Source: Nitrospinaceae bacterium (GTDB taxonomy: Bacteria; Nitrospinota; Nitrospinia; Nitrospinales; VA-1). From it: DNA of 19,568 nucleotides. Positions 1 through 6,874 of the stretch are shown here, piece by piece. The notes below the pieces were generated by a model, which searched no databases, was not told the origin of the DNA, and worked only from the letters and a program-made list of their open reading frames with translations. The first letter of the stretch is position 1; each line of letters opens with the position of its first letter. The position numbers were made by a program, and so were the translations under genes. Location of the stretch: assembly GCA_029261435.1 (NCBI GenBank), contig JAJDBI010000317.1:1-19568 (forward strand), in the 5' to 3' direction.

Positions 1-476
1 TTAAGAGACCCCACGTTCTCATCGGGAATCAGTTTTTCATGAACCTGAGATTCGGTGAAACTCACCTGCGTTTTATCATACAATCGGGAGATCTGATCCG
101 GGTACCATCCCCCATAGCGCACCCAACGCTGAGCAAAAAAATTTTTGCGCGGAAATTGATAGACAAGATGCCTAGAATCACCTCGCAAAACAGCCTGTAT
201 TTCCTCAGCACCTTCAGGGCTTATCTCCTCATCCGAGTCAATATTTAAAACCCAGTTATTGCTAGTCCGACCTGCACATAAGTTTTTCTGAGCACCATAG
301 CCATGCCATTCCACACAAAAAATCTGATCGGTGTATTGCTGACATATCTCCACCGTACGATCCGTACTGTTTGAGTCAAGAACAACAATCTCATCAGCCC
401 ACTTCACACTCTCAAGACACCGCGCAATATTCTTTTCTTCATTCTTAGTGATGATGGTGACCGACAGCTTTTCCAT
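1..476 (-). CDS. Glycosyltransferase family 2, WaaE/KdtX-like (C-terminus missing)
   Basis: The minus strand is open from an ATG at 476 to the window edge, giving 158 residues of an N-terminal domain whose 3' end lies outside. The translation begins MEKLSVTIITKNEEKNIARC, followed by WADEIVVLDSNSTDRTVEI, the nucleotide-sugar-binding start of a GT-A fold. NIDSDEEIS further on carries the acidic metal-binding DxD-type motif. Downstream text such as RYGGWYPDQISRLYD and VHEKL resembles the lipopolysaccharide-core WaaE/KdtX group. Family members transfer a sugar to cell-envelope acceptors at the cytoplasmic face of the inner membrane; the acceptor here is inferred only. The ribosome-binding site is weak. 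A perfect extended -10 element lies about 45 bases upstream. Divergent from the 658/799 genes. Confidence 0.88.
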   Translation of the reverse strand, partial: MEKLSVTIITKNEEKNIARCLESVKWADEIVVLDSNSTDRTVEICQQYTDQIFCVEWHGYGAQKNLCAGRTSNNWVLNIDSDEEISPEGAEEIQAVLRGDSRHLVYQFPRKNFFAQRWVRYGGWYPDQISRLYDKTQVSFTESQVHEKLIPDENVGSL

Positions 477-519
477 TAATTTATTGTCCAAAGGCTAAAT
501 ATTTTTCAAATCCAATCCG

Positions 520-528
520 ATTATAACA
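520..528 (-). promoter_or_regulatory. Extended -10 promoter for the glycosyltransferase
   Basis: On the minus strand the sequence reads TGTTATAAT, a perfect extended -10 (TG-n-TATAAT). It would start transcription near 513 and leave a leader of about 37 bases before the ATG at 476. The -35 region is poor, which is usual for extended -10 promoters. Seen in sequence; activity is inferred. Confidence 0.5.
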
Positions 529-657
529 TTGAACCGGCTCCACAAAAACCCGCCAAGTGATTAATTTTACTGCATTTTTGGATTTTTATGCTAATATTAA
601 GGCCGTATTATAACCATGGTTCAACTCTGAAATTTCTTGGATTTTTTCGAGGCGGAA

Positions 658-798
658 ATGGCAAAAAGGGAAATTTTTGACACGGGTCAAACGACCCTCC
701 CCCTGAATGTAGAAAAAGGCCGTTCTATTATTTATCCAAGAAAGATAGGCGACTTTCATTGTGCTTTTTTTCATATAGCCCCAACTCACTCAAAATAA
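658..798 (+). CDS. Possible small protein abutting the acidic membrane protein gene
   Basis: An ATG at 658 opens a 46-residue frame (MAKREIFDTGQTTLPLNVEK...) whose TAA ends at 798, exactly abutting the ATG of the next gene at 799. GAGG at 649-652 sits five bases upstream and could serve as a ribosome-binding site. The 799 ATG has no visible Shine-Dalgarno of its own, so coupling from this ORF would explain how it is translated. No family is recognised and no signal peptide or membrane segment is seen. It could equally be leader sequence; an overlapping 67-codon frame on the minus strand is less convincing because no gene follows it. Confidence 0.3.
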   Translation: MAKREIFDTGQTTLPLNVEKGRSIIYPRKIGDFHCAFFHIAPTHSK

Positions 799-2331
799 AT
801 GATCGAACAATTCCTGCAAACTGCCCTAGAATTTGTTAAAGAAATCTGGTTCCAACTGGATTCTCGTTTCGATTTGGAAAATACAGAAGCTTTTAAATTC
901 ATCAAACCTTATCTTATTCAACTCCAGGACAACCCTCTTTATATGGGGATTTCTGTTGCCGCACTCTTTCTCGTCCCCTATGCCCTGATAAAAGTCAAAA
1001 GCATATCCAGAGAACGTGAGCGCAAACTTGATGAACTCATGGAGGAAATGGAGGAGGAAGATGAATACGATGACGATGATCCGCGACGACTTCGCCGGCC
1101 TGAGCCAGGAGCGAATGCTGAAGTAGACGATGACTCGGAAAAACCATTATTCGGAAATGACGACGACGATGACACAACATCCTATATGGATGTTCTCGAT
1201 GAAATGGAAGAAAAGTCAGACTCAACAGATGAGGAGTTTGAACTTGATCCCCCCTCATCTGACAATGAAGAAATCACCGACCTTGAAGAAAATGCAGAGC
1301 CTATCAGTTCACAGTTAACAGAAAGTGAATTTGATAAGGACCTGAATGAGTTCATGTCATTGGAGGAAAATACAGAGATCAATGATATTGATGACTCCAA
1401 CCATGATCAGGCCATTAAAGAACTCCAGGAAGACGGCGAATTGATGGAGTTGGACGCCCCTCTCTCCGACGATCCTCTTTCCGAGAATGACCCCTTCGAT
1501 AACTACTCTGACCTTGATGACGACGAACAAGACAAGGCGATCAAGGATCTTCAGGCTGAAATGGAGCGAACAATCAGTCAATTGACCGAGCAGATTGAAG
1601 AACCCGCCGAGCCTCATAATTCGATCAAAGATTTGAGTCAAATTCATATTGGTGGAGATACCACCATTGATGATGACTACACCCATGAAGAAGAGTTTGT
1701 TCTTGACGATGACTCATCCCTCGATACTGAAAAAGAGACGCCTTCCTCTCAGGAGGAATCGTCTTCTGTTTCTGAGCTTTCTGATTCTGAAATTTTAGCC
1801 TCTCTGGAACCGGAGTTGGAAGACGTTCTAAATCACGAGGCAGAATCTGAATCTGAGGAACCCGAAACAGAATATAAAGAAGAACCTTTAGCAGCCCCTA
1901 AAACCAGTGATTACGAACCAGAGCTTGCGGGCTTCACCTTTGAAGCCGAATCAGACATACCTGAAATTGAACCCGAAGTTTCTGCTGAGAACTTCACCTT
2001 TGAAGCAGAGTCGATGAGCTTTGAGGAAACCACGGAAGAACTTGAGCGTGATACCACGCCATCACCAATAGGTGAAACTGACAGCCTGATAGACCGACTA
2101 AAATTTTTACAGACCCGCTTTGAAAACCGGTATCAGCCTACAGAACGTTCTCAAGAACCCGCACCTTCACCAGCACCCATTGAAAAAAGTATTGCCGCGA
2201 AGGACTATGTGAATTTCACAGAACCAAGACGTTATTCAAGTTCACCAACAAGTCTGCCCCCGGACAGTAAAAAATATATGGATCTGTTAGAATCGTTTGT
2301 TTTCATGAAAGATCAGAAAAAACATAAATAA
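799..2331 (+). CDS. Membrane-anchored, highly acidic protein of unknown function
   Basis: This 510-residue protein is not assigned to a family. Residues 1-45 look amphipathic, and a single hydrophobic helix lies at about 47-65 (LYMGISVAALFLVPYALIKV), followed by a basic patch. From about residue 75 to 430 it is dominated by Asp, Glu and Ser and is probably disordered. Short repeated pieces occur: FTFEAES twice near 386-410, and AIKELQ/AIKDLQ near 205 and 250, suggesting short helical linear motifs. A predicted helix (SLIDRLKFLQTRFENRY) and a basic tail (MKDQKKHK) close the protein. It most likely anchors in the inner membrane with the acidic tail in the cytoplasm, by the positive-inside rule. 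A MinD-like ATPase follows 39 bases downstream and is probably cotranscribed, so a scaffold or recruiter role is possible but inferred. No Shine-Dalgarno is visible at the ATG. Confidence 0.75.
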   Translation: MIEQFLQTALEFVKEIWFQLDSRFDLENTEAFKFIKPYLIQLQDNPLYMGISVAALFLVPYALIKVKSISRERERKLDELMEEMEEEDEYDDDDPRRLRRPEPGANAEVDDDSEKPLFGNDDDDDTTSYMDVLDEMEEKSDSTDEEFELDPPSSDNEEITDLEENAEPISSQLTESEFDKDLNEFMSLEENTEINDIDDSNHDQAIKELQEDGELMELDAPLSDDPLSENDPFDNYSDLDDDEQDKAIKDLQAEMERTISQLTEQIEEPAEPHNSIKDLSQIHIGGDTTIDDDYTHEEEFVLDDDSSLDTEKETPSSQEESSSVSELSDSEILASLEPELEDVLNHEAESESEEPETEYKEEPLAAPKTSDYEPELAGFTFEAESDIPEIEPEVSAENFTFEAESMSFEETTEELERDTTPSPIGETDSLIDRLKFLQTRFENRYQPTERSQEPAPSPAPIEKSIAAKDYVNFTEPRRYSSSPTSLPPDSKKYMDLLESFVFMKDQKKHK

Positions 2332-2370
2332 CCAGAATACGGAGCCCGGCTAATTCAAAGCGCAAACACA

Positions 2371-3348
2371 ATGACAAGTCCAATTAACATAATCGCCGTT
2401 GGTGGTGGAAAAGGCGGCATAGGAAAAAGTGTTATTTGCACCAATCTAGCCGCTGGAATGGCTTTGAGTGGCCAAAAAGTCATTTTGATGGACACCGACT
2501 TTGGGGCATCCAATCTGCATGCTTTACTGGGCATTGGCAACCCCGCTCACGGTTTTCAGGATTTCTTCAATGACAAGATCAACGACCCTAATACTCTGCT
2601 TCTTGATACTGGCATCAGCAACCTCAAGTTTGTCAGCGGAGCGGGAGACAATCCTGGAAGCGCCAACATTGACTCTGATAAAATAGGTAGCATCATATCT
2701 TTCGTAAAAAACCTGGAAGCTGACACCATACTCCTCGATCTGGGCCCTGGAACCAACTACAACGTCATTGACTTTTTCAATATAAGCACGCAAGGCGTAG
2801 TTCTAACGACTCCGGAAATGACTTCTGTCATGAAGACTTTCAGCTTCATTCGGGCGGCTCTGTTTCGCCGGATATCTCTTGCCTTTCAAGATTACCCGGA
2901 AATCCAGAAAATGGTTGACCACTCCAACCCAGACAATGCCAATATGGAAGCCTACACCACTGGGTTATTGCGTTCTAAATTCCAGGAGCAGTTCCCCAAC
3001 TATGTAGATCAGCTCAATACATTGATCAATGATTTTAACCCTGGTCTTGTAGTGAACCGCGTGAGGAACCGCAAAGACTTGATGGCCGGAGATAATCTTC
3101 TCAAGCTGGTCAAAAAATTTCTCGAAGTTGATGTCACCTTCCTCGGATATATCATTGAGAGTGACCGGGTTCGGGATTCCATTGACGAAATGATCCCATT
3201 TCTAATTAAAGATCCACAAAGCAAACCCTCCGAAAACCTCCAGCAAATTATCGGGGCTCTGACTAATACCGACCTGCAATTTGTAAAAAGAGATGGAAGG
3301 ATCTTTGTTTCAAAACAAGTTCGTCTTTCATCCGGCTGGGAAGCCTGA
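2371..3348 (+). CDS. MinD/ParA-family P-loop ATPase
   Basis: This 325-residue protein has the hallmarks of the SIMIBI MinD/ParA ATPases. A deviant Walker A GGGKGGIGKS lies near residues 11-20, DTDFGASNLHALLGI follows in the switch I region, and DLGPGTNYNVIDFF is switch II/Walker B. VVNRVRN carries the guanine/adenine-side Asn motif. Family members dimerise on ATP and often position structures at membranes. This one resembles the FlhG/FleN-like MinD paralogues of deltaproteobacteria more than cell-division MinD, because no typical C-terminal amphipathic membrane-targeting helix is obvious. It follows the acidic membrane protein by 39 bases and probably shares its transcript, which suggests a functional pair. 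No flagellar or min genes are in the window, so the cargo is unknown. Confidence 0.82.
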   Translation: MTSPINIIAVGGGKGGIGKSVICTNLAAGMALSGQKVILMDTDFGASNLHALLGIGNPAHGFQDFFNDKINDPNTLLLDTGISNLKFVSGAGDNPGSANIDSDKIGSIISFVKNLEADTILLDLGPGTNYNVIDFFNISTQGVVLTTPEMTSVMKTFSFIRAALFRRISLAFQDYPEIQKMVDHSNPDNANMEAYTTGLLRSKFQEQFPNYVDQLNTLINDFNPGLVVNRVRNRKDLMAGDNLLKLVKKFLEVDVTFLGYIIESDRVRDSIDEMIPFLIKDPQSKPSENLQQIIGALTNTDLQFVKRDGRIFVSKQVRLSSGWEA

Positions 3349-3484
3349 ACAATAAACACTCTTCACCTCACAGATAGATCTACATTCCCTTTATCGACAG
3401 CTTTTCCATTCAGATAAAAAAGTTCCCCCTGAAAATTTCCTGTACAATAAAATTTTAGCAAACTAACAATTTCTTTTAAATCAC

Positions 3485-4756
3485 ATGGATTCTTTGACCA
3501 AGTCCATCCTGTTGGAACTTCTGAGTTTTTCAACCAGCCGGAACAAAAAACTTTTTGTAGTTGGAGGAACATTGAGGGATTATTTATCCCGAAAGCCCTG
3601 CTCCGATTTCGACCTGACCGGGAAAAATGCTGCGGAAGTGGGCCTTAACTTTTCCCGTGCCCTTAATTTCACATGCGTTCCTTTAGATAAAACTCAAGGA
3701 CGGAAGACAGCTCGCGTTATTCTTGATCAAAACCAGCATCTAGATTTCACCGACCTGCAGGGAAGAAATATAGAAGAGGATTTGTCGCAAAGGGATTTCA
3801 CCATCAATGCCATGGGACTCCCCCTGTCAGAATTCCTATCAGGACAAAAGAGCATCATCGACCCTTATAAAGGACAGGAAGATTTCAGTAATAAAAAAAT
3901 CCGCGTATTACAAGGTCCTATTTTTTCATCCGACCCTCTACGTATGCTTCGAGCTTTCCGTTTTTCCGCAACTCTGAGTTTTGAAATTGATGCAAACACA
4001 CTGACCAATATCTCTCGTCATAAAGAAAAATTAAGCGAATCAGCTCCAGAGCGAATTTGGCATGAGCTAACTTTATTTCTCAAGGCATCTGACACTCTAC
4101 CTTCGCTTAAGTCTATGCACAACTGCGGTCTATTGGACTGCCTTTTCCCTGCATCCGGTATAGCTTTGGCTCAATATGAAAAAGTGGAGTCACTGTTAAA
4201 CAACTCAGGAGACACCTTTCCCGAATATGCCGACAAGTTCAACAGCAATACTTTCCTTGATAAACATTACCTCTTAAAACTCTCAGTTTTAAAGAACACT
4301 ACCCGGGATTACAGCCTTCGACTCAGCAAGGCGGAACTACAGTTAGTGGAGAAGGCCTTGAGCGGAGCCAAAGCTTTGACTCAAGTGTATTTAAAAGGCC
4401 ATCCTGAACTAAATAAAACTTACGAACTAACACAAAGCATTCATGAAGAACTACTGGCTTCATTAATTTTGTTTATTACAGACTCAGATGAGTCCGATAT
4501 TGGTGAGCGCACTCTTTTCTGCAACAACATATTGAAATTCTATTATGATCAGTTTCTGCCAGCAATGAGTGAAAAGCCCCTGCTTACCGGAGGGGATATT
4601 ATTCATCAATTTCAACTATCCCCCTCTCCGCTTTTTGGTAGAATCCTGAACGACATCCAGAAAGCACAAGTATTGGGTACAATCAACACTCAGAAAGATG
4701 CGATAGCACTGGCTGGGGGCATTATTCAATCACATACTAAAGAGTCCAACGAATGA
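3485..4756 (+). CDS. CCA tRNA nucleotidyltransferase / poly(A) polymerase family
   Basis: A class II nucleotidyltransferase of 423 residues. The active-site signature is clear: VVGGTLRD at about 25-32, DFD at 41-43 supplying two catalytic carboxylates, and the ATP-positioning RDFTINAM at 103-110. The neck-domain motifs DPLRMLRAFRFS (150-161) and ERIWHEL (189-195) follow. The enzyme adds CCA to tRNA 3' ends, or adenosines to RNA in the PcnB branch; sequence alone does not settle which. The C-terminal half is divergent and I see no HD phosphohydrolase motif. No strong Shine-Dalgarno precedes the ATG at 3485. The last four bases (ATGA) overlap the next gene, so the two are translationally coupled. 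Confidence 0.87.
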   Translation: MDSLTKSILLELLSFSTSRNKKLFVVGGTLRDYLSRKPCSDFDLTGKNAAEVGLNFSRALNFTCVPLDKTQGRKTARVILDQNQHLDFTDLQGRNIEEDLSQRDFTINAMGLPLSEFLSGQKSIIDPYKGQEDFSNKKIRVLQGPIFSSDPLRMLRAFRFSATLSFEIDANTLTNISRHKEKLSESAPERIWHELTLFLKASDTLPSLKSMHNCGLLDCLFPASGIALAQYEKVESLLNNSGDTFPEYADKFNSNTFLDKHYLLKLSVLKNTTRDYSLRLSKAELQLVEKALSGAKALTQVYLKGHPELNKTYELTQSIHEELLASLILFITDSDESDIGERTLFCNNILKFYYDQFLPAMSEKPLLTGGDIIHQFQLSPSPLFGRILNDIQKAQVLGTINTQKDAIALAGGIIQSHTKESNE

Positions 4757-5409
4757 CAACTCGATACTCAACCACTGAATGGAATAACAAAAAAGTCATA
4801 CTGGGTGAACCTGAGATAGATACCCAAAAACCCGTCAACCTTTTGATCGGTTTTCATGGCGCAGGTTCAACTCCTGAAAACATGCTTGTTCAGGGAAACC
4901 GTTTGAAACTCCCAAACACTCTTTTGGTTTTTCCAGAGGGTCAGGTCGATGCAGGAGACGGTGTCTGGAGTTGGTGGGAAGATGGCCCTCGACAAAGCGA
5001 AACGGTGAATAGTTTTATTACCCACACTTCACAATTCATTGACTCTGCCCACGAGCATTTTTCAAATAATTTTCCTGAAATAAAAATGCGAACCTGTTTA
5101 TGGGGGTTTTCTCAGGGTGGCGCCGCATCTCTGGCTTATACCCTGTTGGGAATGCACTCATTATTCAAAGTAGCTTCTATTTGTGGTTTCCTGCCGGAGT
5201 TTCAAAATCCTGCTATAGAAAAGAAGGAACCCCTTCAAATTCTTGGAATATTTGGCAGCAACGATGAGGTCGTCCCTTCCTTCCTCGCCGACCATGCTTT
5301 GGATGAAATGAAAAGCCATGGCCATATAGTGAATGCCAAAGAAACCGCCCAGCCTCATGAAGTCAACGCAGAAAATCTACAGGACTTGTGCGATTTCTTT
5401 AGCGCTTAA
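4753..5409 (+). CDS. Alpha/beta hydrolase, phospholipase/carboxylesterase type
   Basis: A compact 218-residue serine hydrolase with no signal peptide, hence cytoplasmic. FHGAG at 34-38 forms the oxyanion side. GFSQGG at 118-123 places the nucleophile at Ser120, and the probable remaining triad members are Asp171 (SNDEVV) and His202 (PHEV). Length and motifs match the phospholipase/carboxylesterase family (YpfH/acyl-protein-thioesterase-like), which cleaves short-chain esters or thioesters. The real substrate is unknown. It overlaps the end of the CCA-adding enzyme by four bases and converges on the PepSY gene, with only 13 bases between the two stops and no clear terminator there. Confidence 0.83.
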   Translation: MTTRYSTTEWNNKKVILGEPEIDTQKPVNLLIGFHGAGSTPENMLVQGNRLKLPNTLLVFPEGQVDAGDGVWSWWEDGPRQSETVNSFITHTSQFIDSAHEHFSNNFPEIKMRTCLWGFSQGGAASLAYTLLGMHSLFKVASICGFLPEFQNPAIEKKEPLQILGIFGSNDEVVPSFLADHALDEMKSHGHIVNAKETAQPHEVNAENLQDLCDFFSA

Positions 5410-5422
5410 AAAGTAATTGAGT

Positions 5423-6856
5423 TTATTTTTTGATGAGCCGCTTCCACCCCACAACAACTCCGGTCAGGCTAAAGAAAAAACCAATCGTAAGTAGTAGCAA
5501 GATCAATACATCCCACAACGGCCTTTGACTTACAAGTCCGGGAAAATCCAGACTGTGCAAACCATTAAACAACCAACGGTAGATTCTCCTTCCTCTATCC
5601 ATGACCGACACAATTTGGCCGGAGTCCATATCAATGTGTATCCAGGTCTGAGAAGAATCACCCAATATAACTCTGAGTGTGTTTCGGGGTAATGATCCTT
5701 CGCGGAGTTGCCCGTATGCATCACTATCAGTCGGCCTTTGAGTTGCTTGAATATCAATATCGGGCCAAGCCTTCTGGACAGCACTGATAATTTCTGATTC
5801 TGTTAACTTGTATTGTGTAAAACTATTTGAGTTCACAGATTTAAATAGTTCCAGTCCATTGATGCTTTTAGCCGCGATAAAGTTTTGTCCGCCGACAATG
5901 ACAAATTCCACCTCAATACAGTTCCTCAAAGATTTCAGGGCTTCCAGTGAAACAGTATTTACGGCCTTTTCCAAAGGTAGAGCACGAAACTTTTCTATCT
6001 GAATGGAATCAGGATTTGGTTTAGAAAAAATTCGTCCATGATCCATAGACAGCCATCCACTAGTTATCCAGGATAAGACAATTGCCCCGGCGAATACTCC
6101 TAGAATATGGTGCACACGCAACCAACCCTTGAAGGGACTTGAAACACCCATTACGTTTCCTTCCCTCACTCCACGTGATCGCATTATGCCCAGAATCAAT
6201 CCGATCAATGATGTCACAACACCCGCCAGGGAAAGCCACCAGACCACTTGATCCCATACACCCCAGTTACTACGCAATATTGTGGGATAAACCCAGTGAA
6301 CAACTGCACCGATGTAATTCCAGACTCGCTCTCTGCCTTCGGTTTTCTGTAAAACTTCTCCTGTCCGGGCAGAAACATACAATACGGTCTTCTTTTCATC
6401 ATGTATGGAAACACGAAAAAATGGGCGATAGGGATCATAACTGTTTGGCACAATCCATTGATCGTAATCCATAGGCCCTTCAACACTGAAAGTAGAGATA
6501 CCTGAAAATTTTTCAGCTATTCTTCCCGCAGATATCCCACGTAAAGGACTTACGAACCTGCCATCGCTCGCATTCACAACCTTTATTCCGCCACCAAGGC
6601 TATGAAGCACATAAACGGGCTGGCCTTCCAGGTCAATTAACCTGAGACGATCAAGGTTGTCAGAAGACTTGACAGCTTCATAGGGAGGAATAAGAATTTT
6701 TTGGAGATCAACTTCAGGACTCTGGGAAAGCCGGACCATTTGTGAAAGTGACGGGAAAGGATGGTAAATGAGAACAGCGCCACTTAAAAACCAGGCTGCA
6801 AAAAACAAACACAAGACGACACCCATCCAGCGGTGAGTCAGTGTTAAAAAAGGCAT
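5423..6856 (-). CDS. PepSY-domain four-helix membrane protein, reductase-like
   Basis: This 477-residue inner-membrane protein has the PepSY_TM layout. TM1 is at about 11-31, preceded by the typical THRWMGVVL start. A periplasmic PepSY-type segment covers about 45-175, TM2 lies at 203-225, TM3 at 250-269, a second periplasmic segment at 280-425, and TM4 at 449-470. Histidines near membrane edges (H8, H32, H187, H249/H250, H273, H434) could bind haem. Relatives often neighbour TonB-dependent siderophore receptors, and some, such as FpvG, reduce the imported metal chelate. The gene starts 18 bases after the receptor stop, with a weak ribosome-binding site, and should be cotranscribed under the same cobalamin riboswitch. 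A role in reducing a corrinoid or cobalt chelate is therefore possible, but inferred. Confidence 0.8.
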   Translation of the reverse strand: MPFLTLTHRWMGVVLCLFFAAWFLSGAVLIYHPFPSLSQMVRLSQSPEVDLQKILIPPYEAVKSSDNLDRLRLIDLEGQPVYVLHSLGGGIKVVNASDGRFVSPLRGISAGRIAEKFSGISTFSVEGPMDYDQWIVPNSYDPYRPFFRVSIHDEKKTVLYVSARTGEVLQKTEGRERVWNYIGAVVHWVYPTILRSNWGVWDQVVWWLSLAGVVTSLIGLILGIMRSRGVREGNVMGVSSPFKGWLRVHHILGVFAGAIVLSWITSGWLSMDHGRIFSKPNPDSIQIEKFRALPLEKAVNTVSLEALKSLRNCIEVEFVIVGGQNFIAAKSINGLELFKSVNSNSFTQYKLTESEIISAVQKAWPDIDIQATQRPTDSDAYGQLREGSLPRNTLRVILGDSSQTWIHIDMDSGQIVSVMDRGRRIYRWLFNGLHSLDFPGLVSQRPLWDVLILLLLTIGFFFSLTGVVVGWKRLIKK

Positions 6857-6874
6857 AAGGTTTTACCGGTTTAA

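Larger units (their letters stand above)
477..798. other. Divergent intergenic region with little certain content
   Basis: This 322-base stretch separates the minus-strand glycosyltransferase from the plus-strand acidic protein. I can support the extended -10 at 520-528 for the leftward gene and a possible 46-residue ORF at 658-798. No convincing plus-strand -35/-10 pair, RNA gene or terminator was found. The AT-rich stretch near 575-612 is the likeliest place for the rightward promoter. Confidence 0.5.

Noticed and set aside
586..789. 67-codon minus-strand frame in the divergent intergenic region
   Set aside because: No ribosome-binding site or family, and it competes with a plus-strand frame that has a GAGG motif and abuts the next gene.
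1357..1686. 109-codon minus-strand frame in the acidic protein
   Set aside because: Arises from the complement of Asp/Glu/Ser-rich codons; no independent coding evidence.
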